Below are positions 1 to 8,027 of a stretch of 55,140 nt of DNA, piece after piece (position 1 is the stretch's first letter; each line of letters begins with the position of its first letter). Source of the DNA: Helicobacter baculiformis (lineage in GTDB: Bacteria; Campylobacterota; Campylobacteria; Campylobacterales; Helicobacteraceae). The translations under genes and the position numbers were made by a program. The stretch lies in NCBI RefSeq assembly GCF_900197685.1, contig NZ_FZMF01000028.1:1-55140 (forward strand). Reading direction: 5' to 3'. Below the pieces are notes generated by a model that was not told the DNA's origin, did no database searches, and saw nothing but the letters and a program-made list of their open reading frames with translations.

Positions 1-185
1 TATGGGTTGGTTTTGTAGCTGTCTGTGGCGGGGGTCCTCTGCGCGGGATATGGTGCCAGTGCTTTGAGTCACGCCCAGGGATTGTGAGTTGGTTACTAAA
101 AAGGGCTGTGAGAGCCGCGCTGAGAGCTATATGAGAGAAGCAGAGGGGCACAGGCGACGGGGCGCGCCTGCCACGCCCAAGCCCC

Positions 186-216
186 TAGAGCCAGCGTCGC
201 TACTGGGCTAACTCTA
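186..216 (-). terminator. Possible hairpin terminator after flgG
   Basis: An imperfect inverted repeat (CTAGAGCCAG against CTGG and CTCTAG) begins at the flgG stop codon. It could end transcription on the minus strand. No T-run follows on that strand, so the call is weak. Confidence 0.25.
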
Positions 217-1002
217 GCGTTTTAGACTATTGACCGTTTGGAGCATGTTATCTGCCGTTTGGATCGTTTTAGAATTGGCTTCATAGGCACGTTGCGCGGT
301 GATGAGATCAGTCATTTCTTCTACCAGGCGCACATTGCTCAACTCTAAAAAACCTTGGCGTAATTGCCCATAACCATCGCCATTTGGATTGCCTACAATG
401 GCCGGACCGCTGGCTGAAGTGACAGCTAGCAGATTATCCCCTAAGGCATGCAAACCGGCCGGGTTAATGAAATTAGCCAAAGTGATCTGCCCAACCACAT
501 TAGAAGTGCTCGCATTGCCCTGAGTTACGCTCACCGTGCCATCTACCCCGATGCTAATTTGGGTGGTGTCTTGAGGGAAGGTGATCTGAGGGATGAGCAA
601 GTAGCCTTCAGTAGTAACCATATTGCCCTGATCGTCGATCTTAAAATTGCCCGCACGGGTGTAGGCAGTAGAGCCATCGGGGAGTTGGATTTGAAAAAAG
701 CCCTTGCCGGTGATGGCAATGTCTAGATTGTTTTCAGTTTCTTTAGGACTACCCTGAGAAAACATTTTAGTAACACTAGAGGTACGCACTCCTAAGCCCA
801 CTTCAATGCCATTAGGGGATTTAGTGGTGTCTGAGGTAGAAGTCCCCGCATACTGCAACGCTTGGTAAAAGAGATCGTTAAAATCGGCACGTTGCTTCTT
901 AAAACCCACGGTGTTGACATTGGCGATATTGTTAGAAGTGGTGTCAATATGGGTTTGTTGCCCGAGCATTCCGGTCGTCGCACTGTAAAGAGATCGCAAC
1001 AT
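214..1002 (-). CDS. flgG: Flagellar basal-body distal rod protein FlgG
   Basis: FlgG builds the distal rod of the flagellar motor that joins the basal body to the hook; it is exported by the flagellar type III apparatus. The 262-residue length is normal for the family. The N-terminus carries the rod signature (ATTGMLGQQTHIDTTSNNIA, about residues 8-27) followed by NVNTVGFKKQ. The C-terminus has the conserved amphipathic helix LITAQRAYEANSK (about 236-248). The middle region GFFQI...GNFKIDDQGNMV is typical of the D1 fold. An AAGG ribosome site lies upstream of the ATG. It is transcribed alone here, with its own -10 box at 1030-1035. Confidence 0.95.
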   Translation of the reverse strand: MLRSLYSATTGMLGQQTHIDTTSNNIANVNTVGFKKQRADFNDLFYQALQYAGTSTSDTTKSPNGIEVGLGVRTSSVTKMFSQGSPKETENNLDIAITGKGFFQIQLPDGSTAYTRAGNFKIDDQGNMVTTEGYLLIPQITFPQDTTQISIGVDGTVSVTQGNASTSNVVGQITLANFINPAGLHALGDNLLAVTSASGPAIVGNPNGDGYGQLRQGFLELSNVRLVEEMTDLITAQRAYEANSKTIQTADNMLQTVNSLKR

Positions 1003-1029
1003 GGTTAGCCTTTAATTGAAGATAGGGGC

Positions 1030-1035
1030 ATTATA
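1030..1035 (-). promoter_or_regulatory. -10 box for flgG
   Basis: The minus strand reads TATAAT about 28 bases upstream of the flgG ATG. It sits in the loop of a GATAGGG/CCCTATC inverted repeat (1021-1042). No clear -35 was seen, as is common for the Helicobacter housekeeping sigma factor. Confidence 0.5.
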
Positions 1036-1061
1036 CCCTATCTCTTTTAATCCGCGCATAG

Positions 1062-1160
1062 TGTGAAGCGCCTGAACGCGTTAAGACTTTGGGCTTCCTG
1101 GGCTGATTTACCCATAGGAAACAAACGCATCACATTTGCTATATAGGATTTCTGCCCAAG
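1062..1160 (-). repeat. Dispersed repeat, third family (copy A), probable transposon-end relic
   Basis: Read on the minus strand this stretch contains AGCAAATGTGATGCG, then TTTGTTTCC, and then CAGGAAGCCC. Parts of it recur, diverged, at 32424-32500 and 32690-32750. Its end, GGCGCTTCAC, resembles the right ends of TnpB-type elements. It fills the gap between the receptor gene and flgG. No transposase frame is intact. The origin is inferred. Confidence 0.4.
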
Positions 1161-1164
1161 AGGC

Positions 1165-3702
1165 TTAAAACTCATAGCTCAAGTAGGCTGTAACGGAGCG
1201 TCCGGGAGCAGATTGATAACCTGCAGGACTAGAACCGATGCCCGTAAAATAATACTTCATGTCAAAAATATTATTGACCTGTAAACTACCCACGATTTTA
1301 TGCCGTCCGCTCTGCCAAAAAATTTGGGACACCTGCACATTCCATACCCAGTACCAAGGTAACATTCCTTCATGTTGGGTCATACACCATGCTGCACACT
1401 GCCCTCCATTATTTGCATTGCTATAGTATTGTGTTCCATAGTAGCCCCCTGCTGTGCTGTTACTAATCCCGCTGTAGGCACGGCTATAATAGTAGCTAGA
1501 AAGCCCGAAAGTGGTTTTGGCGTAAGTGTAGCGCGCATCAAAAATAAACTGAAAGGGGCTCACAAAGGGGAAATGCTTGTTATAGCTACTTCCGGGCAAC
1601 ACGTCTCCATTGAGGTCTGTCAAAGGGTCATGGCTAGTTACGCGGGTGTCGATGTAGTTAAAGGCGACATGGAATTGCAAATCTTGAATAGGTCTATAAT
1701 AAATTTCTAGCTCCACACCCTGAGAGTAGCCATCCACCGGTCTTACATTGCCCGCATTGGGTCCTTTAACATAAACAGAGTACTGCCCAGTCGCAAAATT
1801 GCGCGCCCAAATTCTGAAAAAATCGGCGTTGAAACTGAGCTTATTTTTATAAGTGTAGCGCGCGCCCACCTCCACAGAGTCGAAATGTTGGGTGAAGTAT
1901 TCCGCCCCACCATAGCTCAACACATCTAATTGAGGGGGAACATAGGAGCGTTGGTAGTTAAAGTAAGTGAGCAAAGAATGGTTATCATTCTGCAGGGGGA
2001 TAAAACCAATGTTGGTGGAGGGCATCCAATTATTCATGTGTTTGATCTTGGCTAGATTATTGGGTGCTACTTGCGCCCAATCAGAGGCATTATCGTTGTT
2101 GTATTGCACCAAAGCATAGCGCAACCCGGGCACGATGAAAAAGCGCCCCCCCCAAGTTTCGATGCGATCGCTCAAGTACACTGCCGTATAGTTATTGCGC
2201 CAATCGTTCCAGTTTTTGTACACTCCGTGCTTGATATGGGGTTGCCAACCTGACATTGCTGTAGGACCAACGCATGTATGCCCCGCCTCATATTTGTTGT
2301 TGCCATTGGTGCTAGTGATACAATTATTAGTGTTAAAATATTGGCGCTGGAGGAAAGTGGTGGTCATGAAGCGCAAACCCATGATGAAAGTTTGCTTGAC
2401 ATTGCCGGTATTGACCACCAAACTAACTTTGGGTTCAAAGGCGTTATTGATAGCGCGCACGGGGTTTTCAATTTCAATGTAGCCATTGTAATTGCTCGCG
2501 TAATAAGGTTGCATGAGCGTGTACTTCTGCCCATTTAAGGTAGGGCATGTACTTGGGGCAGGTTGCCCATTGGGCAATAAAACCCCACTACCACAGGCGT
2601 ATGTACTGGCACTATTGTAGCTAGAGCTAACCTGAAAATCCCTAGTCATGAATTGTCCATAGTAAGTGAAGCTAAAAGTGCCACCTACTTTATCCAAATC
2701 ACCAAAATGATTTTCATATACCATACCAAAGCGTTGAGCACGCCCGCCTTTAGCGTTGAAAGGGCGTTGGTTTTCAAAGCGGTTTGTTTTGTAATCCTGC
2801 TCGCTGAGCGATCCGGGTTGTGCGACATCAAATTTATAATACTGGTAGTAAGCTTTGATGCTATTGCTCTCGTTGATGTCATAAAGCGCATCCAGCCAAT
2901 AGTTTTGGATATTCGAGGGGCTGTTATCCCTAAAGCCTTGCCCATTGACCCAGTTAGCCTGTGCCTGCACCCCAAAATGTTTACCTATCATGCCCCCTGT
3001 CTTGACATAGGTATTAAAAAGCATATTATTACCCAATGACTTCAGGAAGGACGAATCGCCCGTGCTAGGGCTAGCAAAACCTGCGTTGTTGGCTTTAGCC
3101 CAAAAGGTGGTTCTTTCTGCTGCCTGGCTTTCCCACTTTGTAGGGATAGCCTTTGTGATAATGTTGACAATCCCCCCATAGGTGTTAGGACCGTATTGCA
3201 CACTCCCCCCACCTTTGATCACATCGATGCGATCGATGGACTGAAAAGTAACGGGGAAGATATCTAGTTCAATGTGGGAATAAGGTGCCATATATAAAGG
3301 GATGCCATTGACCAAAATCTGGGTAGCGTTACTATGCCCTGAACCCCCAGCCCCAAAACCGCGTACTTGGATCGTAGGCATTGCCCCTACACCGGTGGCG
3401 TTTCTAATTTGCAGTCCGGGAACATTCTGCAGGGCTTCCTCGATGCTTTGGTTAGCTGTCTTGGTGAGTTGCTTGTTAGAGATCACCGTGCGACTACCGG
3501 TGTATTTCTTAACCTCTTCGTCTTGCCAACTTCTAGGGGCGGTTAAGCCGCTATAACCTAGATTAACCTGACCGGAATAGTCGTTTCTATCTTTCTGCCC
3601 CGCAGTAGAAACTTTACCTAAGGTATAGGTCTTGTCCTTAGCTAACAAGCCCTCATGGCAAACCAAACCGACACCTAAAGCCAGCAACAACTTCTTATCC
3701 AT
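1165..3702 (-). CDS. FecA-like TonB-dependent outer-membrane receptor
   Basis: Probable ferric-chelate receptor that imports its ligand across the outer membrane using TonB energy. An 845-residue protein from the ATG at 3702 begins with a signal peptide (MDKKLLLALGVGLVCHEGLLA without its last residue is the hydrophobic core). A plug domain follows, with QSIEEALQNVPGLQIRNATG and IDRIDVIKGGGSVQYGPNTY, and the YGGIVNIITKAIP segment matches the FecA branch. The rest is a beta-barrel ending in Tyr-Glu-Phe, the usual terminal aromatic. There is no N-terminal signalling domain as in E. coli FecA. An upstream in-frame start at 3747 would spoil the signal peptide. The substrate (ferric citrate or another metal complex) cannot be read from sequence. 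Confidence 0.85.
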   Translation of the reverse strand: MDKKLLLALGVGLVCHEGLLAKDKTYTLGKVSTAGQKDRNDYSGQVNLGYSGLTAPRSWQDEEVKKYTGSRTVISNKQLTKTANQSIEEALQNVPGLQIRNATGVGAMPTIQVRGFGAGGSGHSNATQILVNGIPLYMAPYSHIELDIFPVTFQSIDRIDVIKGGGSVQYGPNTYGGIVNIITKAIPTKWESQAAERTTFWAKANNAGFASPSTGDSSFLKSLGNNMLFNTYVKTGGMIGKHFGVQAQANWVNGQGFRDNSPSNIQNYWLDALYDINESNSIKAYYQYYKFDVAQPGSLSEQDYKTNRFENQRPFNAKGGRAQRFGMVYENHFGDLDKVGGTFSFTYYGQFMTRDFQVSSSYNSASTYACGSGVLLPNGQPAPSTCPTLNGQKYTLMQPYYASNYNGYIEIENPVRAINNAFEPKVSLVVNTGNVKQTFIMGLRFMTTTFLQRQYFNTNNCITSTNGNNKYEAGHTCVGPTAMSGWQPHIKHGVYKNWNDWRNNYTAVYLSDRIETWGGRFFIVPGLRYALVQYNNDNASDWAQVAPNNLAKIKHMNNWMPSTNIGFIPLQNDNHSLLTYFNYQRSYVPPQLDVLSYGGAEYFTQHFDSVEVGARYTYKNKLSFNADFFRIWARNFATGQYSVYVKGPNAGNVRPVDGYSQGVELEIYYRPIQDLQFHVAFNYIDTRVTSHDPLTDLNGDVLPGSSYNKHFPFVSPFQFIFDARYTYAKTTFGLSSYYYSRAYSGISNSTAGGYYGTQYYSNANNGGQCAAWCMTQHEGMLPWYWVWNVQVSQIFWQSGRHKIVGSLQVNNIFDMKYYFTGIGSSPAGYQSAPGRSVTAYLSYEF

Positions 3703-3752
3703 ATCCTTCACATCCTTTATACTTAATCCTACATTCCCAATAAACACGGATA

Positions 3753-3773
3753 TTAAAAAAATAATTTTTTTAA
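3753..3773. promoter_or_regulatory. A/T-rich palindrome, candidate Fur-type operator
   Basis: A perfect 21-base dyad around one central base: TT, seven A, T-A-A, seven T, AA. It lies about 50-70 bases upstream of the FecA-like start codon. Helicobacter Fur binds A/T-rich dyads of the TAATAATnATTATTA type, and this receptor family is commonly iron-regulated. The assignment is inferred. Confidence 0.4.
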
Positions 3774-3950
3774 CATCTAGGACACTAGTACAATAATTTT
3801 ATTTATTCCTTAAACATCCTATTTTATTTGTTTTGTATTTGTTTTTTTTGATAGGTGGTTTCATTTCTTCACATTATTTTGTTATATCCATACCTTGAAC
3901 TGCAAGATTGAGGTTATGAAGATAACTGGTGTTACGCTGGCGGTTTATGT

Positions 3951-3956
3951 TATAAT
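3951..3956 (+). promoter_or_regulatory. -10 box for ybgC
   Basis: TATAAT preceded by TATGT, about 67 bases upstream of the ybgC ATG. It points away from the FecA-like gene, so this intergenic region holds divergent promoters. Confidence 0.45.
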
Positions 3957-4022
3957 TCACCATGTTATGGGACACAAAAGTGTGCTTTGCTTGTTCTCAA
4001 AATCTCCTTGTGTTAGGAATTC

Positions 4023-4409
4023 ATGCGCTATCGAATTTATTATGAAGATACGGATTGTGGCGGGATCATTTACCATGCCAACTATTTTAAATACTGCGAA
4101 CGGGCTAGAAGTGAAATTTTCTTTGCAAATAACCTTATTCCCCAAGACCAACATGGTTACTTTGTGGTTAAATCTCTCCAGGCGCAATTTTTAGCCCCGG
4201 GTAAATTAGGCGACACTTTGGAGGTTATCACCAAACTTAAAGAGCTTAAAAAAATCAGCGTGATCTTGGAGCAAGAGGTGGTTAAAGTTGCGCCCCAAAA
4301 CGCTCGCCTCTTTTCTATGCAGATCAAGTTAGGCTTTATTTCTCAGGATACACACACTCCCGCACCCATTAGCACATCTTTTATAACTCTTTTAAAAAGT
4401 TTGCTCTAG
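4023..4409 (+). CDS. ybgC: YbgC-type acyl-CoA thioesterase
   Basis: Hotdog-fold thioesterase of 128 residues, cytoplasmic. In H. pylori the family hydrolyses long-chain acyl-CoA, and elsewhere it associates with the Tol-Pal/phospholipid machinery. The active-site signature YYEDTDCGGIIYHANYFKYC (residues 6-25) contains the catalytic Asp, and the KYCERARSE helix follows. An AGGA ribosome site sits upstream of the ATG. The gene runs convergently into dsbI, and the two stop regions overlap by four bases. No tol/pal genes are nearby. Confidence 0.88.
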   Translation: MRYRIYYEDTDCGGIIYHANYFKYCERARSEIFFANNLIPQDQHGYFVVKSLQAQFLAPGKLGDTLEVITKLKELKKISVILEQEVVKVAPQNARLFSMQIKLGFISQDTHTPAPISTSFITLLKSLL

Positions 4410-6124
4410 CACCCTTGAGAATGTAGTTCAGGAGCTTGTGAGGATTGATTGATAATGGGTGTCAAGTTGGGGGTAAAGGCAGCAAGATCGAGGGTGTAGA
4501 AGATGTTCTGCCCTTTTTCATAGCCCACTACCACAAGCGCATCATCCACTATGGCTAGCGCGCTGGCGTTGTGGATTTGACTAGGCAATCCATAGGCATC
4601 TAGTATCTGTGCGCTCATGGGGTCGATCACTAAAAGCGTGTTGAAAGCTTTGCTTAAGGCTAAAAGTTTACCCTGATAAAGGGTGAGTCCGGTGATGTAA
4701 AATTCGCTTAGATTACGCTTAGGTTTCAAAGGGTTGTTTTTAGTGACTTGCACCACATGTTCAGCATTCAAGCCCAAATCTTGATCAAGCATGCTCACTA
4801 AAATCAGATTCTTGTAGCGGGCATTGGGCACGGTGAGCATATAGGTATATGTGCCATCACTCCTTGCGCTCAGCACATAGTAGGTAGAGGCACGGCTAGT
4901 GCGTAGGCGGTTACGCCCCAATTCTTCAAAGTTATTTGCCCCTTGTAAGAAGTTAGCAAAGTTATTTGTCGCTTTGGGATTGTAGTGCACATCGGCGCTA
5001 CTTTTGTTCTGCCCCATCACGCGGATAAGATTGCCCACCATATTTACCCCGACAAAATTTTCTACCGTAGCCGCATAATATTTATCTAGCACAAAATGTG
5101 TGAGGATTTTATCTAAACCTTTGTTAGCCACATAAAAGCCCTCTTCTTGCGTACCAATTAAAAAGGTATCTTTGAGTAACGCATTATCTCCGGCAAAAGT
5201 GTCGGGGGAAAAATAATAATTTGTAGATTTGTGGACTGGAGCGCAACCTTGAGAAGAAGCAGGCATGGCTAAAGGATTACTAGGGGGTGTTGTAGAAGTA
5301 GTGGGAGCCCCCAAGAACAAGAGATCGCTAATCGGGGCGTTGAGGGCTAGAGTGTTAATTTTTTGAGAGCGAAGAGGTAGTTCTTTGTGGATTTCTAAGG
5401 GCGCGTGGTGGTAATCGTAATCCCATGTGTATTTGCTGTCAGCCAAAAGTGGGGTGTCTACAATTCTTTTCCCTAAATGTCTGGGAAAACCCATGTGTTT
5501 CCAATTTTCCGTACTCCAAACATTTTCTTTAAGATTCCACGAAAAACGGATCGGATCTCCCTGCCCTAGATAGGGAAAAGGTCCTGTAGAGATAAACGCT
5601 TGTACCATGTTTGTGATAGCGATCACCCCCACAATGAAAAACGCCCAATTATTTGCTTTGCTTAAGTCGCGATAAGTACGCCTCGCCCCATGCGCATAAA
5701 CTCCCCCCTCATGTGCCAAAACCTGAAAACTAGGCGCAAAGAGCAAAAGCCCTCCTAAAACCAGCACCACAGACCAAAAAACAACATGTGCCCAAAATTG
5801 TGTATGCAGTCCCCAAATCGTGAGCGCAAAACCCTGCCCCACATCTTCTAAACCATGGTTACCATAGTGGTAGAAGCTTTGGTATAAACCCCCGGCCACG
5901 ACTAAGAGCATGATGGCTAGATATTTGGGTTTCAAACCATAGCGTAAAATAAAAAGCCCAGCTAAACCTATATAAACCATGCTTTGGCGTTCTGCCCAGC
6001 ATTGAATACAAGGAGAGTCATGGTAGATAAAACCCAAGACAAGATTGCCAATACCCACAGGTAAAGAAACAATCCCAATAATAGCCAATGAAAAAAGGAA
6101 ATAAAAAGTTCTTGATTGTTCCAT
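4406..6124 (-). CDS. dsbI: DsbI, inner-membrane thiol oxidoreductase with C-terminal propeller
   Basis: DsbB-like oxidase that reoxidises a periplasmic Dsb protein and passes electrons to quinone. The first ~170 residues hold four or five membrane helices. The redox motif CIQCW sits in the first periplasmic loop, and paired Cys partners are expected in the propeller part. The large C-terminal periplasmic region, with repeated strand patterns such as LLVIDPMSAQILDAYG, is the beta-propeller unique to DsbI of Campylobacterota. I place the start at MEQSRTFYF (6124); the longer frame to 6199 overlaps the neighbouring gene and lacks signals. It is co-transcribed with dba, 8 bases upstream. Confidence 0.85.
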   Translation of the reverse strand: MEQSRTFYFLFSLAIIGIVSLPVGIGNLVLGFIYHDSPCIQCWAERQSMVYIGLAGLFILRYGLKPKYLAIMLLVVAGGLYQSFYHYGNHGLEDVGQGFALTIWGLHTQFWAHVVFWSVVLVLGGLLLFAPSFQVLAHEGGVYAHGARRTYRDLSKANNWAFFIVGVIAITNMVQAFISTGPFPYLGQGDPIRFSWNLKENVWSTENWKHMGFPRHLGKRIVDTPLLADSKYTWDYDYHHAPLEIHKELPLRSQKINTLALNAPISDLLFLGAPTTSTTPPSNPLAMPASSQGCAPVHKSTNYYFSPDTFAGDNALLKDTFLIGTQEEGFYVANKGLDKILTHFVLDKYYAATVENFVGVNMVGNLIRVMGQNKSSADVHYNPKATNNFANFLQGANNFEELGRNRLRTSRASTYYVLSARSDGTYTYMLTVPNARYKNLILVSMLDQDLGLNAEHVVQVTKNNPLKPKRNLSEFYITGLTLYQGKLLALSKAFNTLLVIDPMSAQILDAYGLPSQIHNASALAIVDDALVVVGYEKGQNIFYTLDLAAFTPNLTPIINQSSQAPELHSQGC

Positions 6125-6132
6125 CAACTCAC

Positions 6133-6297
6133 CTATAAATTCACATTCGGGAAAAAGTTGGAGGTGTGGGCGACAAACATCACAAGCTCCACTAGCCACG
6201 CCACTACAAAAATCCTAAAGGCTAATTTCTCATAGGTAGGCTTGAAAAAGAGCAGGCACACTACAATCAAAATTGCCATAAAACCTAGAAACTCCAC
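6133..6297 (-). CDS. dba: Dba-like small membrane protein, DsbI partner
   Basis: A 54-residue protein with one or two hydrophobic segments (MAILIVVCLLFF and VVAWLVELVMFVAHTS). In Campylobacter jejuni a protein of this size, Dba, is encoded directly ahead of dsbI and is needed with it; the arrangement here is the same. The start is a GTG at 6297, chosen because AAGGAG lies six bases upstream. A longer frame to 6363 begins with hydrophilic sequence and lacks a ribosome site. Assignment rests on size, topology and position. Confidence 0.65.
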   Translation of the reverse strand: MEFLGFMAILIVVCLLFFKPTYEKLAFRIFVVAWLVELVMFVAHTSNFFPNVNL

Positions 6298-6481
6298 AAC
6301 ACACTCCTTTGACCTATCACCCGTCTTATTGCAAATCCACATAGAGGTTCGAGTATAGCACAAAAACAGATCGAACCTAGATATCTAGACGAAATAGTAG
6401 GGACACATGATTTACATACCCCCCTCTTGAGAAGATATTCAAATGCATCTTTGAATTCTAAGTACCACTCCAAGACCGACC

Positions 6482-6513
6482 TTATTGTTGTCTATCGAGA
6501 TAGATAACAATAA
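6482..6513. terminator. 32-base dyad, probable bidirectional terminator
   Basis: Arms TTATTGTTGTCTATC and GATAGATAACAATAA pair over 15 positions with a single G:A-type deviation around a two-base centre. It lies just downstream of the hypothetical gene ending at 6541 and upstream of dba. It probably terminates the tautomerase operon; an operator role is also possible. Confidence 0.4.
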
Positions 6514-6540
6514 TTTCTATATAACTTTCGCTAGACAATC

Positions 6541-6981
6541 CTAGTTAAGGGATATATGATGCCTTTTGGCATATTCTCTAATGTTATTATAACCATCTAG
6601 ATTCTTCTGGATATCGTCCTTAAAATCCACAATGCATCTTCTGAAAAAGTCGCTATTATCATTGGAGAGTGTTGCGTCTAAAAGCCCTCTGTTGGTGTAC
6701 TTACAATATAGATCTAGTGTTACAAGAAAGAGTGTTAGTATTTCGTCGAAATATCCCCCCGCATTGCTTTCTTTCGATGCGCGGCTATACTTGGCTCTTA
6801 TGCAGTCTTTGTATGTATTCAGAAAGAACATCTCAAGTTGAAGGGTAGTACCTTGCTTAGAGGACTCCTCAGCCCTCCGGATACTCTCCTGTGTAGCGGA
6901 TAGTGTCTCCCATGCAACGGAAAGCGTCCTACACCCAACAAGAAGTGTAAAAAGTCCGACAAGAAAGGAAAACTCAACCAC
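6541..6981 (-). CDS. Hypothetical protein with N-terminal membrane anchor
   Basis: Not recognised. The 146 residues start with a hydrophobic helix (FSFLVGLFTLLVGC), followed by a predicted coiled or helical segment (SATQESIRRAEESSKQG) and a soluble helical domain rich in Asp, Lys and aromatic residues (FFLNTYKDCIRAKYSR). The layout recalls small DUF4760-like anchored proteins, but I cannot assign one. The start is GTG at 6981 with a short AGG upstream. It is the last gene of a three-gene unit after the 49-residue ORF. Base composition is more A/T-rich than neighbours, which suggests acquisition. Confidence 0.6.
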   Translation of the reverse strand: MVEFSFLVGLFTLLVGCRTLSVAWETLSATQESIRRAEESSKQGTTLQLEMFFLNTYKDCIRAKYSRASKESNAGGYFDEILTLFLVTLDLYCKYTNRGLLDATLSNDNSDFFRRCIVDFKDDIQKNLDGYNNIREYAKRHHISLN

Positions 6982-6996
6982 CTACTAAACTTGTGC

Positions 6997-7146
6997 TCAC
7001 TCTTTGGATTCTCCTGTTTCTTGTGGGCTCGAAGGACGATCTGCTGTTGCAGGGCTTGATTTTGGTTTTAGTGACGGAAGCGGGCTAAAACTTTCTTGAC
7101 TGACATGGAGATTCTTGCAAGGTTCTTTACCCTTCTCTTCTGCCAT
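6997..7146 (-). CDS. Small hypothetical protein, 49 residues, Pro/Ser/Lys-rich
   Basis: A short ORF that an ordinary length cut-off would miss. It begins MAEEKGKEPCKNLHVSQESF and is rich in Pro, Ser and Lys, with no membrane segment. The evidence that it is real is a strong GGAGG ribosome site seven bases before the ATG, and tight spacing: 21 bases after the tautomerase and 15 before the next start. No family is recognised. It may be intrinsically disordered. Confidence 0.55.
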   Translation of the reverse strand: MAEEKGKEPCKNLHVSQESFSPLPSLKPKSSPATADRPSSPQETGESKE

Positions 7147-7167
7147 ATTCTGTACCTCCCTATACAA

Positions 7168-7392
7168 TTAATCTTGCTTTTGCTCGGGAGGAGTATGCCT
7201 TAGTCGGGTAATGCTTTCGCCTCCTAGACCGCAATTGTCCGTATGGATTTCATCGATAATCACTATAGTTGCTTCCCTCTTTTTACCCAATGTGTCAACC
7301 ACTAAATCGGTTACACCACTGATAAGTGCCCGCTTTTGCTCTGCTGTAGCCCCTCCATGCTCTTTGGAGATACGAATATTGATGTACGGCAT
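7168..7392 (-). CDS. 4-oxalocrotonate tautomerase family protein (DmpI-like)
   Basis: A 74-residue tautomerase-superfamily subunit. After removal of Met the N-terminal Pro would be the catalytic base, as in 4-oxalocrotonate tautomerase (MPYINIRISKEHGGATAEQK). The family forms homohexamers. The helix AEQKRALISGVTDLVVDTLG and strand ATIVIIDEI fit the beta-alpha-beta fold. H. pylori has a DmpI homologue of unknown physiological substrate. An AAGGGG site lies upstream. It heads a three-gene minus-strand unit. Confidence 0.85.
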   Translation of the reverse strand: MPYINIRISKEHGGATAEQKRALISGVTDLVVDTLGKKREATIVIIDEIHTDNCGLGGESITRLRHTPPEQKQD

Positions 7393-7400
7393 AAATCCCC

Positions 7401-7613
7401 TTATCGTGTTTTGTACAAAAAATCGTTCTTACAGATCCGCAAAACCCTACAACAAAGCATTTTGCTTTGACCCTGCGATTCTACAAGGCTAGGATTTCTG
7501 CTGTATTCTTGTTTCATCCATGCCCACCCTACACCCTTTGTTTTTAGATGCTTAGCTTTTTGCATGTCCGCAAGCGTTAATTCGGCAGGAACTCTACCTA
7601 CTAAAGGCGATAC
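7401..7613 (-). pseudogene. Possible degraded TnpB C-terminal tail; otherwise no gene in 7393-7740
   Basis: An open frame of about 70 codons without a usable start, containing AELTLADMQKAKHLKTKG and WMKQEYSRNPSLVESQG. The segment reads like the variable C-terminal tail of Helicobacter TnpB proteins, as I recall them. A hairpin (CAAAGCA/TGCTTTG, 7453-7469) lies inside it. The rest of 7393-7740 shows nothing coding. Orientation is opposite to the right-end relic at 7741-7962, so it would come from a different insertion. Confidence 0.3.
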
Positions 7614-7740
7614 CTATTTTAGCAAAAATTGGGACTTTTGTGGTAAAATAAACCTATAAAAAATCTGTATGATTTATAGGGATCTACATGATTTACCTAG
7701 ATTGTATGTAAAACTTCGTCCTTCAGGGACCTAAGATGTA

Positions 7741-7962
7741 AGCGCACACTAACGAAAAGAAGGGCTACCCTCGCAATAGGTAAACAAAATTAGTGCAAAC
7801 CTGAGTGGTAAGGTTTGGATACGCTCATTCTAGCCACTAAAATTAAGCACGATGACGGGTTAGCGACTAGTCTTACGGACTACAAATAGTAAAGCCTTTT
7901 TTAAGTTCAGAAACGCTAGTTTCTGTTAGTTAGGAAGCTCCTCTTTTAGGGGGGTGGTTCAC
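7741..7962 (+). mobile_element. IS200/IS605-type right-end relic, second family (copy 1), guide-RNA-like
   Basis: About 220 bases closely similar to 37664-37924, in the same orientation. It ends with a stem (AGAAAC/GTTTCT) and then GAAGCTCCTC, TTTAG, GGGGGGTGGTTCAC. This matches the right-end architecture of IS200/IS605 elements (GAATC/GAAGC, stem, TTTAG loop, stem, then GTTCA), which also forms the 3' part of the TnpB guide RNA. No tnpB lies upstream. If transcribed, the guide would be the bases after 7962. Confidence 0.6.
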
Positions 7963-8027
7963 CTATAGGGTTGCACACTGGATAAATATGGCATGATGGC
8001 ATGTGAATATACTCGTAAAGGATGCCT

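Noticed and set aside
1-185. Open frames on both strands at the window edge (for example a minus-strand frame reading off the left end with QSTGTISRAEDPRHRQ).
   Set aside because: No start with a ribosome site and no recognisable family. The visible piece is under 45 codons and both strands look equally open, so no gene can be supported.
6285-6473. A 62-codon minus-strand frame overlapping the dba start region.
   Set aside because: It overlaps dba in another frame, lacks a ribosome site and shows no family features.
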